A stretch of DNA of 64,000 nucleotides. Source: Streptococcus panodentis (GTDB taxonomy: Bacteria; Bacillota; Bacilli; Lactobacillales; Streptococcaceae). Location of the stretch: positions 69,381-133,380 of the forward strand of contig NZ_QFAY01000003.1 of assembly GCF_017884005.1 (NCBI RefSeq). Reading direction: 5' to 3'. The translations under genes and the position numbers were made by a program. Every line of letters begins with the position of its first letter. Position 1 is the first letter of the stretch. Below, piece by piece: positions 16,812 to 26,192 of the stretch. The notes beneath the pieces were generated by a model that made no database searches, had not been told where the DNA came from, and saw nothing but the letters and a program-made list of their open reading frames with translations.

Positions 16812-18005
16812 TTAGGTTCTGTAGAGGGCATTGATCTTCACATAGTCATAGGACAGGTCGCAGCCCCAGGCCCGTCCCTCAGCCTCGCCGTCATGGAGGT
16901 CAATCTCAATGACCAGATCATCTCTGGTCATGACCTCGCTCATTTCCTCCGAATCAAAGGAAACCGGGCTGGAAGCTTTCATGACCGGCAGACCCTCGAT
17001 GGCAATGTCAATATTGGCGACCGATACCCGAGGGCCGGCATAGCCAATAGCAGCCAGAATGCGGCCCCAATTAGGATCCTCACCAAAAATAGCTGTCTTA
17101 ACCAAGCTGGAACCGACCACACTTTTCGCAACCATGCGGGCTGTCAGCTCATCCTTGGCATGGAGAACCCTGGCTTCAATCAATTTGGTCGCACCTTCGC
17201 CGTCTTTGGCAATTTTCTTGGCCAAATCAGCCATGACAAACTGCAGCATGTCGGCAAAGCGGTCAAATGCTTCTGTATCCGGCAGAATTTCCTCATTCTG
17301 CGTGCAGCCGTTAGCCATGACCAGCACCATATCATTGGTAGAGGTGTCGCCGTCTACAGTAATCTGATTGAAGGTCGTCTCAACATTGCGGCTGAGCGCC
17401 TGTTGCAGGGCAGCGCTGGAAATATTGGCATCGCAGGTGATAAAGGCCAGCATGGTGGCCATATTGGGATGGATCATGCCCGATCCCTTGGCCACACCAG
17501 CCATGGTCACCACATCCTGACCGAAGAGCTCCGTCACAACACAGGTCTTGGTGCAGGTGTCCGTCGTCAAAATGGCCTGGGCAAAATCATCGGCATTGCC
17601 GTTAATGACAATCTTGGACAGACCGGTTTTGAGAGCTTCCATGGGCAGACGCTCACCGATGACCCCAGTGGAAGCCAGAGCCACCAGGTCCGGCGCTATT
17701 TTCAGCTTATCGGCTGTCCATTGCTGCATCTTATAGGCATCTTCCATCCCTTCCAGACCCGTGCAGGAATTGGCCACACCCGAATTGACCACTACAGCCT
17801 GCAGCTGCTGGTTTTTTTGGATTGACTCTTTCGTCACAAGGAGCGGGGCAGCAATGACCTGATTGGTCGTGTAAACCCCGGCAACGCTGGCCGGAACCTC
17901 CGAAACAATCCAGCCAAAATCGTGTTTTTTCTTTTTAAATCCCGCATGCAGGCCGTCCGCTGAAAAGCCCAAGGGACTGGCAATATTGCCTTCCATTATC
18001 TTCAT
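16812..18005 (-). CDS. argJ: bifunctional ornithine acetyltransferase / N-acetylglutamate synthase
   Basis: 397-residue ArgJ that recycles the acetyl group from acetylornithine to glutamate and may make N-acetylglutamate. The self-cleavage site is the MATML segment near residue 190 (HPNMATMLAF), whose Thr becomes the catalytic N-terminus of the beta chain. The C-terminus ends YDYVKINALYRT as usual. Its presence explains the absence of argA/argE here. Start ATG behind GGAG; 15 bases after argC. Confidence 0.93.
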   Translation of the reverse strand: MKIMEGNIASPLGFSADGLHAGFKKKKHDFGWIVSEVPASVAGVYTTNQVIAAPLLVTKESIQKNQQLQAVVVNSGVANSCTGLEGMEDAYKMQQWTADKLKIAPDLVALASTGVIGERLPMEALKTGLSKIVINGNADDFAQAILTTDTCTKTCVVTELFGQDVVTMAGVAKGSGMIHPNMATMLAFITCDANISSAALQQALSRNVETTFNQITVDGDTSTNDMVLVMANGCTQNEEILPDTEAFDRFADMLQFVMADLAKKIAKDGEGATKLIEARVLHAKDELTARMVAKSVVGSSLVKTAIFGEDPNWGRILAAIGYAGPRVSVANIDIAIEGLPVMKASSPVSFDSEEMSEVMTRDDLVIEIDLHDGEAEGRAWGCDLSYDYVKINALYRT

Positions 18006-18020
18006 TTTTGCTCCAATCTT

Positions 18021-19043
18021 CTATACATAAGCCGGCTGGCTGAGCAGCCCGGCTCTTTCGTCCCAACCCAGCATCAGATTCATATTTTGGACAGCCTGTC
18101 CGGCAGCTCCCTTGACCAGATTGTCAATGACAGCCACCACTGTCAGCACATTGGTAGCCGGATTGTAGTCAAAGCCAATATCTGTGTAATTGCTGCCGAT
18201 GACCTGATGCAGACTGGGCAGGCTGGCCTGCAGCCGGACAAAAGGCTTGCCATTATAACTTCGTCGGTAAATACTGCTGATTTCAGCAGCAGACAGCGGC
18301 TTTTTCAGTCTGCTGTAAACCGTGGCTACGATACCGCGGTTGAGCGGCAGCAGGGAGGTTGAAAACTGGATCTGCTGGATCCTATCATCAAAGAGCTGCA
18401 GCTCCTGCAAAATTTCAGGAATGTGCTGGTGGCGGTTCAGCTTGTAGGTCACATAATTATCATGAACCTGCACAAAATGACTGGAAGCGGCTGGTTTTTT
18501 ACCGGCACCGGTCAGACCGCTTTTGGCATCAATGATGATAGAGTCTGGCTCAAGAATCTGCGCCTGCAGCAGGGGAATCAGGGCCAGCTCCGCAGCTGTG
18601 GCATAGCAGCCGGGATTGGCAATGAATTTCTTGCCTGCCACATCCGCAAACTCAGCCAATCCATAAGTGAAGCACTCCTGCACAGCCGCCTCTCCTGCTT
18701 CTTTCTGATACCATTCTTTATAAATATCCGCTGGCAGACGGTAATCGCCCGACAGGTCAATGACAGGAAAGTCTGCCTCAACAAAATCTTTGACCAAATC
18801 CTTTGCAACTCCGCTCGGTGCTGCAAAGAAAACCAAATCAGACTGCTGCATGATTTTTCGGCTGTTAAATTCCTCTATTTTCAACTCGCAGCTGCCTCTC
18901 AAGTGCGGATAAAGAGCAGACAGAGGACGGCCGATACTGCTGCTGGCATGGATAGAAACAACCTCAGCCTGCGGATGGCCCTGCAGGATGCGAAGGAGTT
19001 CCAGCCCTGAATAACCTGTAATGCCGACAATCGAAACTTGCAT
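18021..19043 (-). CDS. argC: N-acetyl-gamma-glutamyl-phosphate reductase
   Basis: 340-residue NADPH-dependent reductase, third step of arginine synthesis. N-terminal Rossmann motif VGITGYSGLEL, catalytic Cys in the ANPGCYATAAEL segment, and a conserved His in the RHQHIPEI region. The start is placed at ATG 19043 (MQVSIVG) because it has AAGGAG at the right distance; a longer upstream frame would run through the promoter and operator. First gene of the operon, with a strong promoter and two ARG boxes immediately upstream. Confidence 0.93.
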   Translation of the reverse strand: MQVSIVGITGYSGLELLRILQGHPQAEVVSIHASSSIGRPLSALYPHLRGSCELKIEEFNSRKIMQQSDLVFFAAPSGVAKDLVKDFVEADFPVIDLSGDYRLPADIYKEWYQKEAGEAAVQECFTYGLAEFADVAGKKFIANPGCYATAAELALIPLLQAQILEPDSIIIDAKSGLTGAGKKPAASSHFVQVHDNYVTYKLNRHQHIPEILQELQLFDDRIQQIQFSTSLLPLNRGIVATVYSRLKKPLSAAEISSIYRRSYNGKPFVRLQASLPSLHQVIGSNYTDIGFDYNPATNVLTVVAVIDNLVKGAAGQAVQNMNLMLGWDERAGLLSQPAYV

Positions 19044-19057
19044 ATTCCAAAACTCCT

Positions 19058-19130
19058 TACGTATAAATATGCGTTTTATTTTACTAGCATCATTTCTCTT
19101 TGTCAAGTGTTTTCTGTATTTTTATGCAAT
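19058..19130 (-). promoter_or_regulatory. argC promoter with two ARG boxes
   Basis: Minus-strand TTGACA (19101-19106), 17-base spacer, TAAAAT (19078-19083). An upstream site, TCTGTATTTTTATGCAAT (19113-19130), fits the ArgR consensus at all but the last base. A weaker site lies over the leader at 19058-19075 (TACGTATAAATATGCGTT). Two boxes bracketing the promoter fit repression by an ArgR/AhrC protein with arginine. Confidence 0.72.
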
Positions 19131-19621
19131 ATTTTTGGAAAAATACATCTTTTTGCAAAAACAGCTGCTTTCCCAAATAAAAAAACTGCCCCAAAACAGG
19201 TGCAGACTTCTAATCTAATATCGTCATTTCGTTTATCTTTCAGTATGTCTATTCCGTCGTCGTTATAGTCTTTTCGTTTGCTTTTAGTACGAGGCAGAAT
19301 TTGCGGCAGCTTTCTTTGTTGGAGAAAGAAAAATGTTGCCCTAAACCCTCTAAACATCAATTCCTCCACAATAGGAGCAAGGAGGACAGTATCTAGGAAA
19401 GCAAAAACCGCCTGGCTTTTCACTAGTTCCACAACCGCACTCTGATTGTCAAAAGCTTTAATCGGGACAAGTTCCTGAAAAATCAGCAGAAAAATCCAGA
19501 AAAGAAGAGGCAGCCAGATTGAACTGGCCAGCTTGGTGCTTCTCATCTCCAGCTTCAAGTCTTTTTGATACCACTTCCACCAAGCAAAACAGTAACGAAA
19601 AGCAAAAAGAAGGTTAATCAA
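19103..19621 (-). pseudogene. truncated CPBP protease gene fused to unrelated tail
   Basis: Residues 1-109 closely follow the CPBP protein at 11.3-12.0 kb: a WKWYQKDLKLE stretch, PIKAFDNQSAVV, motif 1 VEELMFRG, and the end LPQIL. At LPQIL (near 19295) homology stops; motifs 2 and 3 are missing and 63 unrelated residues follow (PRTKSKRKDYNDDG onward). The frame remains open upstream to about 19690 without a convincing start. I read it as a recombination or deletion remnant, and it cannot be an active protease. Confidence 0.7.
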
Positions 19622-19747
19622 AAAGCAGAGATACCAGATTTTAATAAGCGAAGACTGATCAGAATTTCCCCTAAACCTGTATTTATGGATAACTTTATAA
19701 ATGCAAATCTTCGATTGGCCCTTGCCATCTCTGATATTCTTTGACTG

Positions 19748-20512
19748 CTACTTGAAATATTTTCTCACCATCGGATAATACATAAGATTGATATAGATAT
19801 GGATCACCATCAGGACGACAAAGCCAGAAACGACATTGAGAGGTGTGAAGGCTCCCAGTATTCCTAAAATAATATAGAGAGCTGGCAGAAGTCTCTGATT
19901 TAGATTGAAGAGAATGAGATAGCACTGTTCATAATTGGCTTGCAGCTCTGACTCATCATAAGAAAGCACAAATTCTTTTATTTCCTCAGTAGTCGGAAAG
20001 GCTGATAGCTTATAATGCCGCACCTTCTGAACTGTCTTTAAAAAAACAGCTTGCAAAATAATATAAAGAAAGGCAATCGCATAATCTATAAGACTCAACT
20101 GAAGAGGGCTCTTATGATTAGTGATATTCCCGATAAAAACGATTCCAACAAAAATTGTAAAAAGAATGATAGCACTGCTAATATTAAAGACAATAGCCGC
20201 GTATTCCAAATTTTTAAAGGTTAGGCGGTACCATTCATAATTCTGCTCCTCATCTGCTTCTTTTTCATAGGCTTCATGGTATTTACGAGTCCGATAAATC
20301 AAGAAAAAGACCAATGGATAGAGGATAACAAGACTGGCCCTACCGAACTGGCGCAGCAATCCAACATTTAGAGCTGACGACCAGCTGAAGTTTTCAAATA
20401 CACCAAGACCAGAAAAGAAACCAGACAGACCGCCTATTAAGGCTCCAACCAGCAATAAAAAGATATTATATAAAACTCTTTTCTGTGTAGATATACGTTT
20501 TTGCTCTTTCAC
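19748..20512 (-). CDS. DUF3169 family membrane protein
   Basis: 254 residues with six predicted membrane segments arranged in pairs, a charged cytoplasmic stretch (KYHEAYEKEADEEQNYEW) and an ending of IYINLMYYPMVRKYFK. DUF3169 proteins are commonly found beside small XRE regulators, as here: the regulator lies 96 bases upstream on the same strand. Function unknown. It probably belongs to the regulator's transcript and so to the shared-operator regulon. Confidence 0.75.
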   Translation of the reverse strand: MKEQKRISTQKRVLYNIFLLLVGALIGGLSGFFSGLGVFENFSWSSALNVGLLRQFGRASLVILYPLVFFLIYRTRKYHEAYEKEADEEQNYEWYRLTFKNLEYAAIVFNISSAIILFTIFVGIVFIGNITNHKSPLQLSLIDYAIAFLYIILQAVFLKTVQKVRHYKLSAFPTTEEIKEFVLSYDESELQANYEQCYLILFNLNQRLLPALYIILGILGAFTPLNVVSGFVVLMVIHIYINLMYYPMVRKYFK

Positions 20513-20608
20513 GACTTCTTCTCCTTTAATTTTTACAATAGATGATACAAGAATGATGAGGCTGAAGGACTATTTTAGCTCCTGTTGAAATGAATCTTAA
20601 TGGGTTCT

Positions 20609-20818
20609 TCATTCTGCTTCCTCCACCAGCCGAAAAACATCCTCGACATTTTCATTGAAAATATGGGCAATCTTGAAGGCAATCACGACAGAGGGAGTGT
20701 ACTCGCCCCGCTCTAAGAGGCTGATTGTCTGCCTGGAAACACCGGCCAGCCTAGCCAGTTCTGTCTGGTTGAGCCCGTCACGCGCCCTCAACTCCTTGAG
20801 GCGATTTTTTAGCTGCAT
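20609..20818 (-). CDS. small XRE-family (Cro/CI-type) transcriptional regulator
   Basis: About 69 residues, essentially one helix-turn-helix: LNQTELARLAGVSRQTISLLERGEY, followed by PSVVIAFKIAHIFNENVEDVF. This is the YozG/Cro-like family. Two adjacent ATGs (20821 and 20818) follow AAGGAG; the second has the better spacing and is used here, so the true protein is 69 or 70 residues. A longer frame extends upstream through the promoter and is unlikely. Its promoter carries a perfect 20-bp palindrome over the -35, suggesting autorepression. Confidence 0.85.
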   Translation of the reverse strand: MQLKNRLKELRARDGLNQTELARLAGVSRQTISLLERGEYTPSVVIAFKIAHIFNENVEDVFRLVEEAE

Positions 20819-20856
20819 CATAAACTCCTTATTTCCCTTCTCCCTTAGATAATTCC

Positions 20857-20898
20857 ATTGTAACAGATTCTTTTCTTTTTGACAAATATATTTGTCAA
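20857..20898 (-). promoter_or_regulatory. XRE regulator promoter with perfect palindromic operator (site 1)
   Basis: Minus strand TTGTCA, 17 bases, TACAAT (20857-20862). The -35 is embedded in TTGACAAATATATTTGTCAA (20879-20898), a perfect 20-bp palindrome. Nearly the same sequence, including the spacer, recurs at 14616-14657. Confidence 0.78.
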
Positions 20899-20974
20899 AA
20901 AAACTGTTTTGGTCCAAAATACTATGATTCTATTCAAAAAAGAGACTGGAACTCAGTCCAATCTCTTGTGTTTA

Positions 20975-23593
20975 TTACAATTTCTCAGCCACTGCTGCCA
21001 GCAGGTCTGGAATAGCTGTTTGCTTACTGCCGCCGGCCATAGCCATATCCGGCTTACCGCCGCCGCGGCCGTCCACAATCGGCGCCAATTCCTTAATCAG
21101 ATTGCCGGCATGGACTTCCTTAGTCCTGCTGGCTGCCAGCACATTGACCTTGTCTCCAATGGCTGCGGCCAGGACCAGAACGTCTGAGTAGTCCTTCTGC
21201 TTCCAGCTGTCTGCAAAAGTCCGCAGGGCACCGGCATCAGAGACAGAGACTTGACTGGCGATGAAGCTGCGGCCGTTTGCTTCCTGAACATTCTGGAAGA
21301 TTTCACCAGAAGCTGCAGCGGCTGCCTTTTCCTTGAGTTCCGCATTTTCCTTTTGGAGCTGGCGGAGCTGCTCCTGCAGACCTGCAACCTTGTGGGGCAC
21401 TTCCTTGATTTGCGGTGCTTTGAGGGTCGCAGCAATCGCCTTGAGCGCTTCTTCCTCTTCGCGATAGGCTTCAAAGGCTTCCTTGCTGGTCACGGCCAGA
21501 ATTCGTCGGGTACCGGAGCCGATACCCTCTTCCTTGACAATCTTGAAAATACCGATTTCAGAAGTATTGCCGACATGGGTCCCCCCGCAGAGCTCGACAG
21601 AATAGTCGCCGATGGTGACAACCCGGACTTCCTTGCCGTACTTCTCACCAAAGAGAGCCATGGCTCCCATTTCCTTGGCGGTGTCAATGTCGGTCTCCAC
21701 CGTTTCGATAGCGATGGCTTCCCAAATCTTTTCATTGACCTGCTGTTCGATGGCCCGCAGTTCTTCTGCTGTCACCGCTTGGAAATGGGTGAAGTCAAAG
21801 CGGAGGAAGTCCACTTCATTGAGGGAGCCAGCCTGAGTGGCATGCTTGCCCAGAACATTGTGCAGGGCTGCATGAAGCAGGTGAGTGGCCGTGTGGTTTT
21901 TCATGACCCGATGGCGGCGGCTGCGGTCAATTTCCAGCTTATAGCTTTGACCCAGAGCCAGCGGCGCCAAAACTTCCACGGTGTGAAGGGCCTGACCGTT
22001 GGGCGCCTTTTGGACATCGGTCACGGTCGCGACTAAGCTGCCGGCCTGATCAAAGATCTGTCCATGGTCGGCTACCTGTCCGCCCATTTCCGCATAGAAG
22101 GGTGTTTGGGCAAAGATGAGGGCTGCTGAGCCTGCTTCTACAGACTCGACTGTGGCGTCATTTGCTACAATAGCCACCAGCTCCGCTTCCAGCTCTTCTT
22201 TTTCATAGTTAAAGACACTCTGAACAGTAATGGCCTGCAGGGTTTCATTCTGCATGCCCATAGAGCCGCCCTTGACGACAGAAGCACGCGCCCGCTCCTG
22301 CTGCTCCTTCATCGCCGCTTCAAAACCATCACGGTCCACGGTCATACCGGCTTCTTCGGCAATTTCCTCGGTCAATTCCAGCGGGAAACCATAGGTGTCA
22401 TAGAGCTTGAAGACATCTTGGCCTGCGATGACAGACTGGCCCTTGGCCTTGAGGTCGTCCACGATGCCTTGGGCAAAGTGCTGACCAGAATGCAGGGTCC
22501 GGGCAAAGGATTCCTCCTCGCTCTTGATAATTTTTTCAATAAAAGCTTCTTTTTCGACTACTTCTGGATAGTAGCTTTCCATAATCCTGCCGACTGTCGG
22601 CACCAGCTTGTAGAGGAAGGGCTCATTGATACCCAGCTTTTGACCGTGCATAGAGGCCCGGCGCAGCAAACGGCGCAGGACATAGCCCCGGCCTTCATTG
22701 CCCGGCAGCGCTCCGTCTCCGATAGCAAAGGACAGCGAGCGGATATGGTCGGCAATGACCTTGAAGCTCATGTTGTCGCCGTCCTGGTCGTAGACCTTGC
22801 CGGACAGCTTTTCCACCTCACGGATAATGGGCATAAAGAGGTCGGTTTCAAAGTTGGTCTTAGCCCCTTGGATAACCGCCACCAGCCGCTCCAGACCTGC
22901 GCCCGTATCAATATTTTTGTGAGGCAGCTCCTTGTACTCGCTCCTTGGCAGCGCTGGGTCAGCGTTAAACTGGGACAGCACAATGTTCCAAATCTCAATG
23001 TAGCGGTCATTTTCGATGTCTTCAGCCAGCAGGCGGACACCGATATTTTCCGGATCAAAGCTTTCGCCCCGGTCAAAGAAAATCTCCGTATCCGGACCGG
23101 ATGGACCCGCGCCGATTTCCCAGAAATTATCCTCAATGGGAATCAGATGGCTTGGCTCTACTCCCACAGCAATCCAGCGGTTGTAAGAATCCTTGTCATC
23201 CGGATAGTAGGTCATGTAGAGCTTGTCCTTGGGAAAGTCAAACCAGTCCGGACTGGTCAGGAGCTCATAGGCCCACTCGATGGCCTCATCACGGAAATAA
23301 TCACCGATAGAGAAGTTGCCCAGCATTTCAAACATAGTGTGGTGGCGGGCTGTCTTTCCGACGTTCTCGATGTCGTTGGTTCGGATGGCCTTCTGTGCAT
23401 TGGTAATCCGCGGATTTTCCGGGATGATGGTTCCGTCAAAGTATTTTTTGAGCGTGGCAACTCCGGAGTTAATCCAGAGCAGGGTCGGATCATTGACCGG
23501 TACCAGACTGACAGAGGGCTCAACAGCATGGCCTTTGCTTGCCCAAAAATCCAGCCACATCTGACGAATCTGTGCACTTGACATTTGTTTCAT
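20975..23593 (-). CDS. alaS: alanyl-tRNA synthetase
   Basis: 872-residue class II synthetase charging tRNA-Ala. The N-terminal catalytic domain ([25 protein letters not shown]), the editing domain with zinc ligands HTATHLLH and CGGTH, and the C-terminal DHHA1/C-Ala domain ([13 protein letters not shown]) are all present. Length is normal. It begins 30 bases after a LURP-one gene, and the only strong promoter upstream is the T-box leader before that gene, so alaS is probably expressed through it. Confidence 0.95.
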   Translation of the reverse strand: MKQMSSAQIRQMWLDFWASKGHAVEPSVSLVPVNDPTLLWINSGVATLKKYFDGTIIPENPRITNAQKAIRTNDIENVGKTARHHTMFEMLGNFSIGDYFRDEAIEWAYELLTSPDWFDFPKDKLYMTYYPDDKDSYNRWIAVGVEPSHLIPIEDNFWEIGAGPSGPDTEIFFDRGESFDPENIGVRLLAEDIENDRYIEIWNIVLSQFNADPALPRSEYKELPHKNIDTGAGLERLVAVIQGAKTNFETDLFMPIIREVEKLSGKVYDQDGDNMSFKVIADHIRSLSFAIGDGALPGNEGRGYVLRRLLRRASMHGQKLGINEPFLYKLVPTVGRIMESYYPEVVEKEAFIEKIIKSEEESFARTLHSGQHFAQGIVDDLKAKGQSVIAGQDVFKLYDTYGFPLELTEEIAEEAGMTVDRDGFEAAMKEQQERARASVVKGGSMGMQNETLQAITVQSVFNYEKEELEAELVAIVANDATVESVEAGSAALIFAQTPFYAEMGGQVADHGQIFDQAGSLVATVTDVQKAPNGQALHTVEVLAPLALGQSYKLEIDRSRRHRVMKNHTATHLLHAALHNVLGKHATQAGSLNEVDFLRFDFTHFQAVTAEELRAIEQQVNEKIWEAIAIETVETDIDTAKEMGAMALFGEKYGKEVRVVTIGDYSVELCGGTHVGNTSEIGIFKIVKEEGIGSGTRRILAVTSKEAFEAYREEEEALKAIAATLKAPQIKEVPHKVAGLQEQLRQLQKENAELKEKAAAAASGEIFQNVQEANGRSFIASQVSVSDAGALRTFADSWKQKDYSDVLVLAAAIGDKVNVLAASRTKEVHAGNLIKELAPIVDGRGGGKPDMAMAGGSKQTAIPDLLAAVAEKL

Positions 23594-23623
23594 TGTTTTT
23601 TATTCTCCTATAATTTTGTTTGT

Positions 23624-24109
23624 TTACGATGAGGAAGATTCCAGCATCTCGACGTAATCAATGGCTACGCAGAGGGAAATGACCAGATCGGCATACTGGT
23701 CATCATAGACAGCTACTTGGTAGGTCGAGGTGAGATGAAAGAGTTCTTTGGAAATCTCTGCCACGGTCTGGCCGCGGTCATCCAGCAGCCGGAAATCCAA
23801 ATCCCAGATATTGCCTTCCACCCGCAGACCGAGATTGTCAAACTGGTACTTGTCCCGCCAAAAGGTCCATTTTTTGCGGATGTAAAAGCTGGAGCCGTTG
23901 GCCAGCTGGATTTCAAAGTGGGGCAGCAGGGTCAGGACAGGCTTGGTAATCCGACTGACCGTCCGTCCCTGACTGTCGTATATCGTAAAGGTCTTGGGAA
24001 TCTGAAAGAAAGAGCCCTCGACCTGATACTCCACATTGCCGCGATCATCTTTAATATCAAAACGTTCTCCGCCCAAGCGGAATTTCTGTTTGACCAGATA
24101 GGTTTTCAT
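23624..24109 (-). CDS. LURP-one-related (YxjI-like) family protein
   Basis: 161 residues, tubby/LURP-one fold (PF04525-like): repeated beta strands such as FDIKDDRGNVEYQVEG, FTIYDSQGRTVSRI and FRLLDDRGQTVAEI, which give the typical D-x-x-G-x repeats. No signal peptide or membrane helix. It lies between a T-box leader and alaS with short gaps on both sides, so it is the first gene under the T-box. Biochemical role unknown for bacterial members (possible lipid or membrane-associated scaffold). Start ATG after GGAGGCAGTAAC. Confidence 0.82.
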   Translation of the reverse strand: MKTYLVKQKFRLGGERFDIKDDRGNVEYQVEGSFFQIPKTFTIYDSQGRTVSRITKPVLTLLPHFEIQLANGSSFYIRKKWTFWRDKYQFDNLGLRVEGNIWDLDFRLLDDRGQTVAEISKELFHLTSTYQVAVYDDQYADLVISLCVAIDYVEMLESSSS

Positions 24110-24179
24110 GTTACTGCCTCCTTGAAATATGATTCTGCTGGCATGCAGCTAGTGAAATCAAAAGACAAGCTCCTTGACT

Positions 24180-24337
24180 GAAGGGCGAAAAACCGCGGTA
24201 CCACCTTCATTCAATGAACTTGTCATTCTCATTTGCTATGCAGTTGTTTGACATGAGCAGCATGACCTTCACTCTTACATGGCTTGCAGCACCGCCAATT
24301 CTCTGGGCTAAGAGGGTTGAACATCATTTCTCACTAA
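24180..24337 (-). promoter_or_regulatory. compact T-box riboswitch leader upstream of LURP-one gene and alaS
   Basis: On the minus strand the T-box sequence TGGTACCGCGG is at 24191-24203, preceded by a short Stem I. Its distal part contains GCTGCAAGCC (24281-24290), flanked by CTCTTA/TAAGAG pairing (24309-24314 with 24272-24277). Only about 130 bases separate the predicted start from the T-box, much shorter than usual. T-boxes sense uncharged tRNA; alanine is expected from alaS, but I could not assign the specifier codon with confidence. Confidence 0.75.
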
Positions 24338-24342
24338 TCCTA

Positions 24343-24370
24343 TTATACTTGCTGAAGGGCGTTTCGTCAA
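24343..24370 (-). promoter_or_regulatory. promoter of the T-box transcript
   Basis: Minus strand TTGACG (24365-24370), 17 bases, TATAAT (24343-24348). The -35 begins one base after the prsA stop codon, placing the whole promoter immediately behind prsA. Confidence 0.8.
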
Positions 24371-24371
24371 C

Positions 24372-25391
24372 TTATTCTGCAGCTGAAGAAGAACTTTCTT
24401 CTGAACTGCTGCTTTCCGCTGCTGAACTAGACTCAGAGCTGGATGAGCTGCTGGCCGCACTGGAGGAAGCTGAGGTTGAGGATGCATCTGTTGTTTCGAT
24501 ATACTGTGCAAAGACATTTTGGAATGCAGCATCTTTGACTTTGATGTTGGCATCTTTCAGCTCAGCGGCAACGACCGTACGGATAAAGCTGGCATCATTT
24601 TCTTTTTGCGCAACGATGATATCCTTGAGCTTGTCCTTGTATTCTTTCCAGTCAGCTGCTTTTTCTGTCTTCTTGGTCAGCTTGACGATATAGAAGCTGG
24701 TCGTGTAGGTTTGCGCATCCTGCACGGTCACAACATCTGAAATACCGTTTTCTGACAGGGCAAAGGCTGCTTTTTTCACCGCATCCGGAACATCGGTTGA
24801 AGCAGAATCAAACTTCACTTCGCCGCCTTTTTCCTTGGTTGCCGTATCCGTTGAGTTGTCCTTAGCGATTTGGCTGAAGTCTGCGCCGTCAGCTTTGACC
24901 TGCTCCAAGACTTCCTTGGCCTTGTCTTCGCTGTCCAGCTTGATGATTTGCGCTGTTACTTCCGGTGTGTAGTTTTCATAGGCAGTTTTGTAATTTTCAT
25001 CCGTCAGCTCTTTTTCAGCTGCTTTTTTGACAGCATATTCTACCAGCTTGTTGGTCCGGATTTGGTCCTTGTAGGTGTCCTCTGTCATGCCGTTTTGGGC
25101 CAAAATCTGAGCAAAGGAGGTTCCGTAGGCAGCTTTCATTTGGTCAAAAGCTTCGTTCACTTCCTTATCCGTGACATTCTTGCCGTATTTTTCGCCAAAA
25201 ACATCCTTGATAGTCATCTGCAGCAGCACCTGCTGGGCAGCGCTGTTGTTTTTTACTTCGTCGTAAAATTCATTAACGGTAATGGTATTGCCTTTCATGG
25301 TCACAATATCTTTGCCGTCTGAGTTGGAACACGCTGCTAAAACAGCAAGGGACAAGAGGGTCACTGCTCCTGTAAAAATTTTTTTCTTCAT
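24372..25391 (-). CDS. prsA: PrsA-like foldase lipoprotein (parvulin family)
   Basis: 339-residue exported lipoprotein that assists folding of secreted proteins outside the membrane. The lipobox is LAVLAAC with the lipidated Cys at about 21, followed by an N-terminal SurA-like helical domain, a PpiC/parvulin region (about 140-245: TPEVTAQIIKLDSEDKA, DFSQIAKDNS, KGGEVKF) and a long Ser/Ala/Glu-rich tail from about 300. The gene order with trmR and pepF is that of other streptococci. Isomerase activity of streptococcal PrsA is variable, so foldase is the safer term. Confidence 0.9.
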   Translation of the reverse strand: MKKKIFTGAVTLLSLAVLAACSNSDGKDIVTMKGNTITVNEFYDEVKNNSAAQQVLLQMTIKDVFGEKYGKNVTDKEVNEAFDQMKAAYGTSFAQILAQNGMTEDTYKDQIRTNKLVEYAVKKAAEKELTDENYKTAYENYTPEVTAQIIKLDSEDKAKEVLEQVKADGADFSQIAKDNSTDTATKEKGGEVKFDSASTDVPDAVKKAAFALSENGISDVVTVQDAQTYTTSFYIVKLTKKTEKAADWKEYKDKLKDIIVAQKENDASFIRTVVAAELKDANIKVKDAAFQNVFAQYIETTDASSTSASSSAASSSSSSESSSAAESSSSEESSSSAAE

Positions 25392-25507
25392 TTGATTTTC
25401 TACTCCTTTATCTTAAATAAATTCACTTTTTCTATTGTAACACAAATTGAATTTCATATCTTAAATTTTGCTAAAAATATGACTGCTGTAGGAAAAAAAC
25501 AGATGGG

Positions 25508-26191
25508 TCACTGCTTCCGAACCATGAGCAGTCCGTCACCTAAGGGCAGCAGACTGGCTGTCAGACCAGGCTGATCCAGAGTCGCTTCAAACAGACTGTG
25601 CAGTCCCCGGTAAATGGCCCGCTGGCCGCGGCGGATTTCCTCTGCGGGCTTGGCTATATCCCCGCCTTGGAAAACATCATCGATGAGAATGAGACCGCCT
25701 GGATTCAGCCGTTTCAGGACTTGGGGCAGAAAGACCACATACTTGGATTTGGCTGAGTCCATAAAGGCCAAGTCATAAGAGCCCCTCAGGGTCTGCAGCA
25801 GATCGACTGCCTCCCCCTCCAAAAGCTCAATCTGCCGGCGGCCGTCATATCTGGCAAAATTTTCCTTAGCCAGCGCAATCATTTCCGGATTGCGGTCAAT
25901 GGTGGTAATCTGAGCAGCCGGGGCAGCATCTGCCATTAGAAGCGCCGAAAATCCGATAGCCGTTCCGATTTCTAAAATCCTCTCCGGCTGCAGGGTTTCC
26001 AGCAGGAGACGGAAATAAGCTGCCGTTTCCCGGGGGATAATCGGAATATTTTCCCGATGGGCAAACTCTTCTAACGCTTTGAGTCCGCCAGTAACCGGCT
26101 GGAGATGCTGCCGCATAAAGTCAACGATTTCCTGCTTGACCACTGGACGGCGCATATTGGGATTGGAGTTTTGTTTGTAAGTCTCAACCAT
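25508..26191 (-). CDS. trmR: class I SAM-dependent O-methyltransferase (TrmR/YrrM-like)
   Basis: 227 residues with the SAM-binding motif ILEIGTAIGFSALLMA, ITTIDRNPEM (acidic loop), DLAFMDSAKSKY and LILIDDVFQGGD, as in the caffeoyl-CoA/catechol O-methyltransferase family. The B. subtilis homologue YrrM (TrmR) methylates 5-hydroxyuridine in tRNA wobble position; that assignment is by family similarity and location next to pepF. It follows pepF by one base, so both are co-transcribed. Confidence 0.82.
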   Translation of the reverse strand: MVETYKQNSNPNMRRPVVKQEIVDFMRQHLQPVTGGLKALEEFAHRENIPIIPRETAAYFRLLLETLQPERILEIGTAIGFSALLMADAAPAAQITTIDRNPEMIALAKENFARYDGRRQIELLEGEAVDLLQTLRGSYDLAFMDSAKSKYVVFLPQVLKRLNPGGLILIDDVFQGGDIAKPAEEIRRGQRAIYRGLHSLFEATLDQPGLTASLLPLGDGLLMVRKQ

Positions 26192-26192
26192 C

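Noticed and set aside
22418..23581. 387-codon ORF antisense to alaS
   Set aside because: Shadow of the alaS coding sequence.
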